Source of the DNA: CAYWMP01 sp964459445
GTDB lineage: Bacteria; Desulfobacterota; DSM-4660; Desulfatiglandales; HGW-15
NCBI GenBank assembly: GCA_964459445.1
Contig: CAYWMP010000114.1
Span: 1-19,241, forward strand
DNA length: 19,241 bases
Direction of reading: 5' to 3'
Made by a program: the position numbers and the translations under genes
Shown: positions 7,455 through 16,254 of the stretch, in pieces
Numbering within the stretch: the first letter of the stretch is position 1
Layout: every line of letters begins with the position of its first letter
Notes under the pieces: generated by a model
What the model saw: the letters and a program-made list of their open reading frames with translations, nothing else
Database searches by the model: none
Told to the model about the DNA's origin: nothing

Positions 7455-7683
7455 ATTATGAATTGGGGTCAGCCCTTGACCCTATATTTCCTCATCCAAA
7501 TGGCTTGATGAGCAGTTTGTTAAGTTGATTATTAGGCTTATCTAACATAATCGGAGTTACGGCATAAATTACCCCCCATGTTTTAATGCAAAGTATAGAT
7601 CAAAGTCATTCATATAAAACACGGGGTCAAAAAGTGGCTTCGGGCAACAGCCCGTCAAGTGCTGACCCTATCTCTCACTCTCA
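7455..7683. repeat. MITE-like non-coding repeat with GGGGTCAG/CTGACCC ends
   Basis: The left end reads GAATTGGGGTCAGCCCTTGA (from about 7461) and the right end TCAAGTGCTGACCCTATCTC (about 7659-7678), which are imperfect inverted copies of one another. A second GGGGTCA lies inside at about 7623, with a small GGGCaacaGCCC hairpin after it. The interior has no coding capacity. The end sequences match those of the three ~245-bp repeats near 17.4-19.0 kb, but the interiors do not. It fills the otherwise gene-free stretch before hicB. Confidence 0.5.
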
Positions 7684-7752
7684 TCCGCTTTACATGCATT
7701 TTCTCTCGTGCTAGCTTATACATAATTTATTTTGTTTCTAAGGAGCACCCCC

Positions 7753-7944
7753 ATGAACACAGAAATGACCATGATATATTGGAGGAGCAAAAAGTTTTGG
7801 CTTGGGAAACTTCTAGAACATCCTGAAATAATGACTCAGGGGGAAACTCTTGAGGAATTAGAGGACAATATAAAGGATGCGTATCTGATGATGGCAATGG
7901 ATGATGTTCCCCAGGACCATAAGTTGAAAAAAATAGCTATATGA
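7753..7944 (+). CDS. hicB: HicB-family antitoxin
   Basis: This 63-residue protein has the short HicB pattern: a degraded RNase H-like segment with FWLGKLLEHPEIMTQGETLEELEDNIKDAY, here split as FWLGKLLEHPE and TQGETLEELEDNI. In HicBA modules it neutralises the HicA mRNA interferase and represses the operon. AGGAG at 7741-7745, seven bases before the ATG, decides this start over an upstream in-frame codon. The stop overlaps the hicA ATG (ATGA). It is short and has no obvious DNA-binding domain, as in the minimal HicB class. Confidence 0.75.
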   Translation: MNTEMTMIYWRSKKFWLGKLLEHPEIMTQGETLEELEDNIKDAYLMMAMDDVPQDHKLKKIAI

Positions 7945-8105
7945 AACGAAAACAATTCATTCGCCTGCTCGAACGAGATGGGTGCGTCTTGCTGAGATCA
8001 GGCTCAAAACACGATATTTATCTCAATCCTTCCAATGGTCAGAAACAACCGGTGCCACGCCACACTTAAATTGATAACGCTCTAGCAAAACACATCCGGA
8101 AATAA
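7941..8105 (+). pseudogene. hicA: hicA mRNA interferase gene with internal stop
   Basis: The frame starts in the ATGA overlap and encodes MKRKQFIRLLERDGC, then the catalytic-histidine region GSKHDIYLNP, then PVPRHT, where a TAA interrupts at 8067-8069. The frame resumes as IDNALAKHIRK and ends at 8103-8105. HicA proteins continue here as H-x-E-I, so a GAA-to-TAA change explains the break. The 42-residue product keeps the histidine but loses the last helix. It is probably inactive as a toxin, although the antitoxin gene is intact. Confidence 0.75.
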
Positions 8106-8215
8106 TTGGGGTTGAAGTAACCGGGCAAGTTGACTTCATGCCAATGGAAGTAAATCCCTTTTAACACTTGAGAGCCGTAATTCACCTGGGCCTCAGTCCC
8201 TAAGTTCAACATCAC

Positions 8216-8248
8216 AAAAAAGGCGCTTGAGAACGAATCTCAACCGCC
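8216..8248 (-). terminator. Minus-strand terminator after the small membrane protein gene
   Basis: GGCG-c-TTGAGA (8222-8232) pairs with TCTCAA-c-CGCC (8238-8248) around a 5-base loop. On the minus strand the stem is followed by six Ts (the A-run 8216-8221). It lies about 100 bases beyond the end of the leftward gene at 8351-8620. The rest of 8106-8350 shows nothing else. Confidence 0.65.
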
Positions 8249-8350
8249 TCTAATTCGATCCAAAAAACTTAGTTATTTCCTTATGCCCTCCCTCTTACCT
8301 TAAAGAGTTGCCACCATCTTCGGAAGTGGTCGATGTTTCAATGTTACATT

Positions 8351-8620
8351 CTATTGATATAGAGTAAGGTCATTTCCCGTTGGGTTGAGTTTCAACAGGA
8401 TTTGATCATAGAATTGGCAAAGCATAAAGATCATAAAACTGCAAATCCCATATATAAAAACCTTACCCCAAGCAATATCGCCCTCTTCCGCAGCAGCCGA
8501 CAAAACGCCTATGAATATTGCGGCAAGGAGAAATAAACTTGCAACGAACTTTTCTATGAATAAAAATAGGCCTCTTACCCAAAACATCGGATAGAAAATG
8601 GCCATTTTAATAATTTTCAT
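8351..8620 (-). CDS. Small two-helix membrane protein, unknown function
   Basis: This 89-residue protein has two strongly hydrophobic segments, about FVASLFLLAAIFIGVL (25-40) and VFIYGICSFMIFMLC (51-65), separated by an acidic AAEEGD loop and preceded by a short basic N-terminus. I do not recognise the family. An AAGGAGG four to five bases before the ATG at 8620 fixes the start; the longer frame to 8731 is not needed. It lies 85 bases downstream of the giant secreted protein gene on the same strand, with no strong terminator between, so the two may be co-transcribed. A role in export or membrane retention of that protein is only a guess. Confidence 0.6.
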   Translation of the reverse strand: MKIIKMAIFYPMFWVRGLFLFIEKFVASLFLLAAIFIGVLSAAAEEGDIAWGKVFIYGICSFMIFMLCQFYDQILLKLNPTGNDLTLYQ

Positions 8621-8654
8621 AATCCTCCTTATTTGTCGACAGTGTCGTTGGAAC

Positions 8655-8672
8655 AAGCCCGTCGAAGGGCTT
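8655..8672. repeat. Intergenic hairpin between giant gene and membrane protein gene
   Basis: AAGCCC (8655-8660) and GGGCTT (8667-8672) form a 6-bp stem around GTCGAA. On the minus strand it follows the giant gene's stop, but it has no T-run, so it is a weak terminator candidate or an mRNA processing or stability element. Confidence 0.35.
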
Positions 8673-8705
8673 ATCCCATTGCGCATTTTTGCGGCCTTCG
8701 TGGCC

Positions 8706-11700
8706 CTACATAGTATCCAGGTCAAAATCAAGATCGGATGCCTCTCCCGCGGTAATGGTAATCACGTCACTCCAATACTGATTTCCGCCCTCATCCACAC
8801 GGACCTTAAAAGATCGGTTCGGGAGCCGAAATGCCGCATCCCCTGAGATATCCGTAACCTCGGACCAACTCAGATAGGAACCGCCCTCGCTGAACAGATA
8901 CACCTTGGCCCCCTCAACATCCACACCCGAGCGATGCACATGGATTTGAGCCAACCCCTCCTGGAGTGTTACGGCCATATCCTGGAATTGAGAGGTCTCT
9001 CCCCAGAACTGATTACCCAGATAATCCACTCTGACCTTGTAACGCTCTTCTGTCAAAGCGAAGCTCACCTGGCCATTGGCATCCGTTACGCGGTACTGCC
9101 CGAGATAGGAGCCGGAAGGCGAGAAGAGATACACCTTCACTCCCTCTACGGGTTCCGGGCTCAAATAGAATCCTTCCACGGTAAACGCCACGTTTTGATG
9201 AGCGATGGTGAAGGTCTCGGCAAAGGTGGTCGGGACCGTGAAAACCTCATTCCAGAATTGATTCCCCAAATGATCTACCCTGAACTTGTAGTGTCCATCG
9301 GCAAGATGCACGGGGACCTGGCCATTCGCATCTGTTGTTCCATACATTCCCAGGTAAGACCCGCTCTCGCTAAATACATAGGCCCTGACACCCACCAATG
9401 GTTCTGCTTCATTCTTCTTTACGGTCAAGGAGAAGGTGCCGCCTCCTGTACCCACGGTGATGGGATTTACTTGATCGGCCGTTAAGACCGTTACGGGACT
9501 CCAGAACTGGCGCCCCTGGAAATCCGCCCGAAATTTGTAGGAGGCTACACCGTCAGCAGGGAGCCGGAAGGTCAATTGTCCGTTTGCATCAGAATTCCCA
9601 TAGAGTCCCAGATAGGACCCGGTCCCTGAAAAGGCATATAGTTTTACGCCTTCAAGGCCGGCGCCTCCACCATCAACCGTGACTACGGCATCACCCATAG
9701 GAATGTCAACCGTGGGGTTCTGCCATGTGAATTCCTCTGACCAGAACTGCTGGTTCAGATAATCCACCCGCACCCTGAAGGGTTGTTGCGGCAGTTCAAA
9801 GGTCACTTTGCCATGGACATCCGTTGTTTGATATTGCCCCAGATAGGCGTCTGTGGGGCTGAAGAGATAGACCCTGATCCCTGAGATAGAATCGCCGCTT
9901 CCCTGATACACACCCTCCACGGTGATCTCTATATCCTGATGGGGAATGGTTATATAGAGGTCGTAATCATCGGTCACCAGCGTATACGAGCTCCAGAACT
10001 GATAGCCAAGGTAATCCACCCTTGCTTTATAGGTCCCGCCCGATACTTCGAAAGCGACGACCCCAGAAGCATCCGAGATCCCATAATTCCCCAAATAGCT
10101 CTCGGATTGGCTAAAGAGATAGAGCTTGATCCCTTCCATGGGGACACCCGGCTCCTTCTCAAGGATGACCCGGAAGATGCCGCCACCGGCATCCATGTCG
10201 ATGAAGTTGGTCCCGTCGGCCGTGATGGTGACGGCATCGCTCCAGTACTGGCTCCCCAACATATCGGCCCGGAACTTAAAATTCTTGCCCACGGGAAGTT
10301 CGAAAGAAACCTTGCCTTTCGAATCGGTCACACCATACCGACCCAGGTATGAACCGGCTTCGGAGAAAAGATAGACCTTTATCCCTGGAACGGGATCAAC
10401 ACCGGTCGTGACCGTTACCTCCGCGGTCTCTTCCTCTATAAGCATCTCCGCCGTGGAAGGGCTTGAAATGCCGATGTCATCGCTCCAGAACTGATACCCA
10501 AGATGATCCACCCTGAACTTGTAGGTCCCATCCGAAAGATCAAAAGAGACTTCTCCTTCCTCATTCGTCGATCCATACATCCCAAGATAAGACCCACCCT
10601 CACTGAACACATAACACTTCACCCCAATCAGGGGGTCCGTCGTATTCTTTTTGATCGTAAGGGTGAAGGAGCCGCCTCCCACCGAAACATTAATTGGATT
10701 TACGATGTATTCTGTCAGCGCCTCCTCTTGGCTCCAGAACTGGCTCCCCTGATAGTCCACGCGGAATTTGTATGAGACGCCATCACCGGTGGGCAGACGG
10801 AAGGCCACCTGGCCGTTCTCGTCCGTTGTCTCATAAAGGCCCAGATAGGAACCCGAGGGCGAAAAGGCATACACCCTTACCCCTTCCTGAGGAAAGCCCC
10901 CGCCTGTTACCGTAATCTCGGCATCGGCCATGGGGATCTCCACGGTCTTGTCTTCCCAGGTGAATACATCGGACCAGAACTGCCGATTCAGATAATCCGC
11001 CCTGACCTTGTAAGCCTTCTTTGGCAGATCAAAAAACACCTTTCCGTCTGCATTCGTTGTCCGATATTGGCCAAGATAAGAACCCGAGGCTGAGAAGAGA
11101 TAAATCCTAATACTCCCGATTGGATCGACCGGGGCCTGGAACAGGCCCTGCACGGTGATCTCCAGTTCTTGATGAGGGATAGAAAACTCGAGGTTCGTAT
11201 CTACGGTGACCTGGGTCTCCGGACTCCAGAATTGGTATCCCAGATGGTCAACCCGCAGCTTGTAGGTTCCCCCGGACACCGTGAACTGAACCTGGCCCGA
11301 GGGATCTGTATTGCCGTACTTTCCTAGATAACTCCCGGACGGGCTGAATAGATAGACCCGCTTTCCTTCGATGGGGATTCCCGGCCCCTTGACCACCGTA
11401 ACCTGCAACACCCCGCCGCCCAGGTTCACCGGCGCCTGGTTGACGCCACCACCCGCAATAGTAGACACATCACTCCAGTACTGGCTTCCCAGCATATCCA
11501 CCCGGAATTTGTAGTTCTTCCCCACCGGGAGTGTAAAGCTGACTATTCCCTGAGCATCTGTATTGCCATACTGTCCAAGATAGGACCCGCCTTCGGAGAA
11601 GAGATACACCCTCACCCCCTGTACGACCCCCGAACTGGTATTTACCGTAACCTCTACGGTCTCCTCTTCCAAAAGGACCTGGACCGTTGATGTATCGGGC

Positions 11701-11909
11701 AAGACCACCACGTCGCTCCAGAACTGATAGCCAAGGTAATCCACCCTGAACTTATAGTTGCCCTGTTGAAAATCATCGGGACTGAATAGAGCCACGCCCT
11801 CTGCGTCCGTCCTACCCCATTTGCCGGTATAGGAGCCCGACTCGGTAAAGGCATATACCCTGAGTCCATTGAGCTTTCTTCCCTGACTCGTTTCCACCGT
11901 GACGGCGAT
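8706..11909 (-). repeat. Thirteen tandem ~82-aa beta-sandwich-like repeats
   Basis: Each unit has the pattern GVxVYLFSxxGSYLGxY, then TDxxGxVxF, then YKFRVDxLGxQFWS, with variable links. The pattern suggests a carboxypeptidase-regulatory/SpaA-like prealbumin fold of the kind used as stalk repeats; the fold is inferred. The last unit is the most divergent and ends the protein. The array forms almost half of the gene. Confidence 0.85.
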
Positions 11910-14900
11910 CTGGTTCAGGATCGTATAGTTTATCGTCGTGACGGCGCTCTGGTTCCCGGCCCCGTCTACGGCCATGACCTTCAGGATCGTATCTTCATTA
12001 ATTTCAAAGGGTGCGGTATAGGCCGTTGAGGCGGTGCTCGGCTCAGTGTCGTCCGTGGCAAAATAGATATCGGCCGTCTCATCGGTTGATAGGGTCACTG
12101 TGGCGGATGAGATATAGGTGCCTTCGGCCGGATCGACCGTGACAACCGGGGCGGTCTTGTCCACGGTGATACTTGAGGAGCAATAGTTGCTGTTAGTGCC
12201 GGTGCCGTCCGAGATCACCCCATACACATAGTAAGTTCCATCCGCTATTCCGGTTATGTCCCAGGTATAGGTATCGGCTGAACCGTCGAGATCTTCCTCA
12301 ATTCCGTCAATAATCAGAATCCCATCTTCTCCTGCGGCATCCGTATCATAGAAAAGGCTGATATCCGCGTTGCTGTCGGGATCACGATCCTCCCAACGGA
12401 TCAAGACACTGTTACCATTGGTCAAAATATCCTGGGCCGGTTCCAAAAGGGAGATCTCCGGAGGGTCGTCAACCCCGTCATCTTTTACGAAAAAGGCCGC
12501 CGTATTGTTCCATGCACCCGCCCCATCATGCTCGTCCCTGGCCCGGGCCCGCCAATAATACCAGGTGCTGTTGCTCAGCGCCGTGGGTACAGCCCAGTAC
12601 AGAAGTGTACTCTCGCCCTGTGCGATCAGGGTCGTTAGTGAAGCATCCCCATACACTTCATAGGCATAGGTCAGTGTGTCTTCGTCCGGATCGGATGTGG
12701 GATTGAGCTCCAGGTCCGGTCTCGGGGTGTCGACCCATGCACCGGGACCCGGATTTTTCCGGGTTGGTGTGGCTGGCGCATCATTCTCCGTGTTTACAAA
12801 GAAACGACCTCTGACCCATGGGCTATCGGCCGAATCGTCATTGGCCTTTGCCCGCCAAAAATAGAGCGTGTTATCATCCAGTCCCGCCACCGGCCAGATT
12901 GTCGTATCCACGCCCTCCGGAATACTGCCTGATGCGAGCTTGGCCGCGCTGTCAAAGGTATTCACCTTGTCCAGTTCAAAGAAATAGTTCAGGGGATCAC
13001 CCTCCCCGTCCGAGCTGTTGTTCACCACAAGGTTCCGGTCTTGAAGTGCGACTTCGCTCCCTTCAGCAGGTCCGGCGATGGTTGGCGTTTGGGGCGCGGC
13101 ATTAAAGGTATCCACCAGAAAGGAAACCAACGGTGTTTCTGTTGTCGCTCCATGCTCATCACGCGCAATCGCCAGCCAGTAGTAGAACGTATTGTCCCCA
13201 AGGGCCGTATCAACGATCCAGGATGTGCTGCCATCCGCCCCCGGTTCAAGACCGGATACAGAGGTAACGAGTGTACTCATGCCACTGTCCGAATAAACCT
13301 CAAACCCATAGGTGAGATCATCCTCATCTGCATCCGAACTGTTGGTCACCTCCAGGGTCGGGGTGACCGTATCCACCTGGCCGTTGTCCAGAGGAAAACT
13401 TATCCCGAAGGGCCCGGGGGCATCGTTGGACGTGTTCACAAAAAAGCTGCCGTGGGCCCACAAACTGTAAAGGAAACCGTCGAAGGCACGCACGCGCCAG
13501 TAATACCGGGCATTGTCATTCAGTTCAAAGGGCACGGTCCATGAGGTGGTATCCACCCCCTCAACCTTATCGGGCGCGTCCGCCACAAGGGCCGTCATCC
13601 CTTCATCCGCAAAAAGCTCAAGGACGTAGGTGATCGGATCGTCGTTGGGGTCGGAGCTGTTCTGGATGCCCAGGTCCGGCTGAAGCGCCGTTACCTCTGA
13701 ACCGGTTTGCGGTGATTGAAGAACCGGGACGCTCGGCCCATAATTGGTCACGGTAGGATCGGTGCCGTTTATAAACTCATCCAGATCCGAGATCCCGTCC
13801 CCGTCAAAATCACCGGTTCCGTCGCGATCCGTGTTCCCGAAATGCTGGAGTTCCCAATCATCCAACATCCCGTCTCCATCCGTATCGTCAATGGGATTGA
13901 CGGTAATCGTGATGCGTTCGGAATCCGTGAGCACGCCGTCCGAGGCCTTAAAGGTGATCTGGTATTCCCCTGCCTGGCCCTCCGCTGGCGTCCAATCGAA
14001 CAGGCCGGTGCCGTCCCCCTGATCCGCAAAGGCGGCCGTGGCAGGAAGGGGGCTGGTCGAAAGGGTCGGGATGGCGCCGTCAGCATCCGATGCGATGACC
14101 ACAAAAGAGAGTGCCTCGGCTTCCACAATAATCTCATCATTGATGATTTGGAGTTCAGGCGGGTTGTTTTGAGCAGCTGGCGCCTCAAAGATCACGCTAT
14201 AGGAATCGGTGGTGTTGGCATCAAAGAGGTTAAAAAAGTACTCCCATTCCTGGCTTCCATTCCTCGTCTTGGAGAGCCACACGTTCTCCTGCTTTATACG
14301 TTTACCGTCCGACCGAACCACCTCATTGATCTGCTTTTGCCCGCCATGGGGATCCTGGAGTTTCACGAACATGAATCCCGCCGTCACAGGAGTCGAGAGC
14401 GTGAAATCGTCCCCTGTGCCGTTGAGATTCGAACCCCCGGCCTGATCTGTCACGTCCGTATCCACGTTTTCCGACTCATAGACCTTGAGGGCGCCCCCGT
14501 CATCAGCCAGGAAATCCCTGATGCTGTCTCTTCCGGGCACGTCCACCAGCACATCCCTGACCAAGACGTGGGTGTTGACGGCTTCAAGGAGAGAGGTAAG
14601 TTCGCCTCCCAATTCATCCGAATGGGAATAGTCCGCCGAAAAATCCACAAACTGTCCGGACAGCGAGCAGGTCATGATCCAACGGGCCGCTGCCGATGCA
14701 TTCGGTTCGATGTCCCCAAAGTCCACGAGCAGGCTGTTTTCCGCGGCCTGACCGTTGACCTCGCAGCCGGTGATCTCAAAGCCTATCAGCAGCCCCTGCT
14801 CGTTCTCGGTGATCTTTGGCTGGGCGGAATTGATCTTCATGTCCCGGGCCGCGCCCTGGCCGTTATTCTGGAGCCTCACACCCAGTGAGAAGGGGATCGA

Positions 14901-15518
14901 AGGTTCGACCTCAAGTGGGGTGAAGGCATCGTCTCCGTACACATCGGTCGGGAGAAAGTAATCCAGGGTCAGTTCCGGCATGGGTTTGACAAAGATATGA
15001 TCCGGCGTCACTTCGGTCACGTGTTCTTCGCCGCCAATAGTATAGGTCAGCGTCGCGCCCACATAGTACTGGGTCCCCTGGGGTACGCCGTTTGAGGCGC
15101 CCGGAGAGGGGATGATCAACCAGTGGATGTCCGCCGTGGAAGCGGGTTGAACCGAGCCTGAGCCATCAACGTCGTTGATGTTGTCCATGGAATCGAGACG
15201 GATGAAAAAGATGGCATCCTCATTGTCGGGGTCGGAACTCGCCAGCACGCCGGTGCCCTGATCATCCGTGAAGGACACGTCCACATCCACGTCTTCCAGG
15301 GTAATATGGCTGAGCCCATTGGTGATACGCATGTGTGCATCAAAGGCCTGTCGCTCCAATGTGAGATCCTGCTTGATCTCGATCTTGACCCGAGCGCACA
15401 CGGAATCCTCCGCCGCAAAAGTGGGCAAAGCCAAAAACATGAGCAAACTCCCGATGAGTCCGGCCAAAAGGAGAACAACCAGAGCACCACGATGCCTTGT
15501 CCACGGTTTCTTAATCAT
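8706..15518 (-). CDS. Giant secreted multidomain repeat protein (adhesin-like)
   Basis: About 2270 residues, presumably exported. The ATG at 15518 is chosen because GGAGG lies 6 bases before it; a TTG at 15536 is the alternative. Layout: signal peptide (basic start, hydrophobic core, cut near TFAA, residue 35-36); an N-terminal region to about 450 with CARDB-like stretches; an Ig/cadherin-like module (451-541); Asp-rich calcium-binding TSP3-like repeats (DTDGDG, DFDGDG, 545-588); four FN3-like modules of about 105 aa (595-1012); an Ig-like module (1027-1121); a chitobiase-C-like module (1122-1201, TAYTAPF...AVDGAGN); and thirteen ~82-aa repeats (1204-2270). There is no transmembrane anchor, LPXTG or PEP-CTERM tail, and no enzyme motif. 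An adhesin or extracellular scaffold role is inferred from modules. It lies downstream of the Rhs remnants on the same strand. Confidence 0.85.
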   Translation of the reverse strand: MIKKPWTRHRGALVVLLLAGLIGSLLMFLALPTFAAEDSVCARVKIEIKQDLTLERQAFDAHMRITNGLSHITLEDVDVDVSFTDDQGTGVLASSDPDNEDAIFFIRLDSMDNINDVDGSGSVQPASTADIHWLIIPSPGASNGVPQGTQYYVGATLTYTIGGEEHVTEVTPDHIFVKPMPELTLDYFLPTDVYGDDAFTPLEVEPSIPFSLGVRLQNNGQGAARDMKINSAQPKITENEQGLLIGFEITGCEVNGQAAENSLLVDFGDIEPNASAAARWIMTCSLSGQFVDFSADYSHSDELGGELTSLLEAVNTHVLVRDVLVDVPGRDSIRDFLADDGGALKVYESENVDTDVTDQAGGSNLNGTGDDFTLSTPVTAGFMFVKLQDPHGGQKQINEVVRSDGKRIKQENVWLSKTRNGSQEWEYFFNLFDANTTDSYSVIFEAPAAQNNPPELQIINDEIIVEAEALSFVVIASDADGAIPTLSTSPLPATAAFADQGDGTGLFDWTPAEGQAGEYQITFKASDGVLTDSERITITVNPIDDTDGDGMLDDWELQHFGNTDRDGTGDFDGDGISDLDEFINGTDPTVTNYGPSVPVLQSPQTGSEVTALQPDLGIQNSSDPNDDPITYVLELFADEGMTALVADAPDKVEGVDTTSWTVPFELNDNARYYWRVRAFDGFLYSLWAHGSFFVNTSNDAPGPFGISFPLDNGQVDTVTPTLEVTNSSDADEDDLTYGFEVYSDSGMSTLVTSVSGLEPGADGSTSWIVDTALGDNTFYYWLAIARDEHGATTETPLVSFLVDTFNAAPQTPTIAGPAEGSEVALQDRNLVVNNSSDGEGDPLNYFFELDKVNTFDSAAKLASGSIPEGVDTTIWPVAGLDDNTLYFWRAKANDDSADSPWVRGRFFVNTENDAPATPTRKNPGPGAWVDTPRPDLELNPTSDPDEDTLTYAYEVYGDASLTTLIAQGESTLLYWAVPTALSNSTWYYWRARARDEHDGAGAWNNTAAFFVKDDGVDDPPEISLLEPAQDILTNGNSVLIRWEDRDPDSNADISLFYDTDAAGEDGILIIDGIEEDLDGSADTYTWDITGIADGTYYVYGVISDGTGTNSNYCSSSITVDKTAPVVTVDPAEGTYISSATVTLSTDETADIYFATDDTEPSTASTAYTAPFEINEDTILKVMAVDGAGNQSAVTTINYTILNQIAVTVETSQGRKLNGLRVYAFTESGSYTGKWGRTDAEGVALFSPDDFQQGNYKFRVDYLGYQFWSDVVVLPDTSTVQVLLEEETVEVTVNTSSGVVQGVRVYLFSEGGSYLGQYGNTDAQGIVSFTLPVGKNYKFRVDMLGSQYWSDVSTIAGGGVNQAPVNLGGGVLQVTVVKGPGIPIEGKRVYLFSPSGSYLGKYGNTDPSGQVQFTVSGGTYKLRVDHLGYQFWSPETQVTVDTNLEFSIPHQELEITVQGLFQAPVDPIGSIRIYLFSASGSYLGQYRTTNADGKVFFDLPKKAYKVRADYLNRQFWSDVFTWEDKTVEIPMADAEITVTGGGFPQEGVRVYAFSPSGSYLGLYETTDENGQVAFRLPTGDGVSYKFRVDYQGSQFWSQEEALTEYIVNPINVSVGGGSFTLTIKKNTTDPLIGVKCYVFSEGGSYLGMYGSTNEEGEVSFDLSDGTYKFRVDHLGYQFWSDDIGISSPSTAEMLIEEETAEVTVTTGVDPVPGIKVYLFSEAGSYLGRYGVTDSKGKVSFELPVGKNFKFRADMLGSQYWSDAVTITADGTNFIDMDAGGGIFRVILEKEPGVPMEGIKLYLFSQSESYLGNYGISDASGVVAFEVSGGTYKARVDYLGYQFWSSYTLVTDDYDLYITIPHQDIEITVEGVYQGSGDSISGIRVYLFSPTDAYLGQYQTTDVHGKVTFELPQQPFRVRVDYLNQQFWSEEFTWQNPTVDIPMGDAVVTVDGGGAGLEGVKLYAFSGTGSYLGLYGNSDANGQLTFRLPADGVASYKFRADFQGRQFWSPVTVLTADQVNPITVGTGGGTFSLTVKKNEAEPLVGVRAYVFSESGSYLGMYGTTDANGQVPVHLADGHYKFRVDHLGNQFWNEVFTVPTTFAETFTIAHQNVAFTVEGFYLSPEPVEGVKVYLFSPSGSYLGQYRVTDANGQVSFALTEERYKVRVDYLGNQFWGETSQFQDMAVTLQEGLAQIHVHRSGVDVEGAKVYLFSEGGSYLSWSEVTDISGDAAFRLPNRSFKVRVDEGGNQYWSDVITITAGEASDLDFDLDTM
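9195..11660 (-). repeat. Tandemly duplicated five-repeat block (2 x 1233 bp)
   Basis: Repeats 2-6 (10428-11660) and 7-11 (9195-10427) correspond one to one, with an exact 411-residue period between the EEET markers. Shared signatures follow in the same order: VGKNxKFRxDMLGSQYWSD, IPHQ, FTW...TV.IPM, YAFS...VNPI.V and YVFSE.GSYLGMYG. The blocks have diverged noticeably, so the duplication is not recent. Confidence 0.8.
12483..13736 (-). repeat. Four FN3-like modules of about 105 residues
   Basis: Four successive units share NSSDxDxDxLTY...E near the start, a Trp-x-V turn, YYWRARAxD and FFVNTxNDAP at the end. They form the stalk before the Ig-like and 82-aa repeat sections. Confidence 0.75.
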
Positions 15519-15814
15519 TTGCTTCCTCCGACTCAAATGCCACCCGAAAGCATTAAACTATTATCCTCACCGACCATTGCGCTTTGCACAAATCCCGCAG
15601 CGTCGGTCTCCAAACATTCAGTTTCGGATGAGAATTGATTCGTTTCGCTGACATGCCATTCACGTTTGATAAACCTTTAAGAAAAAAGTGCTTGCTCATA
15701 ACAACAGACACTCCCTATAACGGACACGCAAAGCCTTCTTTGCTTTTTGCATTATCAACAAGTTATTTATTTCGTTATGCCTGTCCCCCTAATGCTTCTC
15801 AAATTTTCACACTT
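15519..15814. other. Leader region upstream of the giant gene
   Basis: About 296 bases between the candidate immunity gene and the giant gene. No gene is visible. A 6-bp hairpin (GCAAAG 15728-15733, CTTTGC 15738-15743) followed by five Ts points rightward, where no gene needs it. No convincing leftward promoter could be identified by eye. Confidence 0.4.
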
Positions 15815-16231
15815 TTACTTTCTCTTGATTTCTACTTTCGATAGGAATCTGTCCCAGTCGTCTGCTTTCTTCGTGGAGAATTCAATGTATTTATTCACAT
15901 TTTCAATCGTAACAGTAAGAACCATTCGCATTTTTCTTCTTCGCAGACCCATTTTTTTTATGGAATACGAATTAATTGAATCAACAGGTACATTTATCAC
16001 CGAAGTAAGATAATTCTGCTTGAATATCAAGAATCTAGGTGTAAGCAATATTGATTGATAATAGCCTCCCGGCTTGATTTTTCTTAAATAACCTGGAGTC
16101 ATCTCCTTAAATAGAACTCCATCCCTCAGCAAAGGTCTATAGGACGGCGAAGTCTTAAAAAGGCGCAGTGATGCGCCCAAAAAGATAATGTCCAAAAAAT
16201 ACAATCCTAAAAGTAAGCTAATTAGTTCCAT
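15815..16231 (-). CDS. Membrane-anchored protein, candidate Rhs immunity protein
   Basis: This 138-residue protein has one N-terminal hydrophobic helix (about residues 3-22, LISLLLGLYFLDIIFLGASL). A basic, strand-rich cytoplasmic part follows (YYQSILLTPRFLIFKQNYL...VPVDSINSYSIKKMG...) that resembles a bacterial PH-like fold. An AGGAG eight bases before the ATG sets the start. It begins 23 bases after the stop of the Rhs tip gene on the same strand. That is the usual place of the immunity gene for a polymorphic toxin. Membrane anchoring would suit a toxin that acts at the membrane or is met on entry. The sequence is not one I recognise, so the function rests on position. Confidence 0.6.
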   Translation of the reverse strand: MELISLLLGLYFLDIIFLGASLRLFKTSPSYRPLLRDGVLFKEMTPGYLRKIKPGGYYQSILLTPRFLIFKQNYLTSVINVPVDSINSYSIKKMGLRRRKMRMVLTVTIENVNKYIEFSTKKADDWDRFLSKVEIKRK

Positions 16232-16254
16232 AGCAAAACTCCTGAAAGCGTAAT

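Noticed and set aside
8621..8731. N-terminal extension of the small membrane protein to 8731
   Set aside because: The strong AAGGAGG just before the ATG at 8620 and the overlap with the giant gene's end argue for the shorter start.
13716..14888. 390-codon plus-strand frame inside the giant gene
   Set aside because: It is antisense to a clearly coding, domain-rich region with high G+C codons, which often leaves the opposite frame open.
15728..15748. Rightward terminator-like hairpin with five Ts
   Set aside because: No plus-strand gene ends nearby and the stem is short; not counted as a real terminator.
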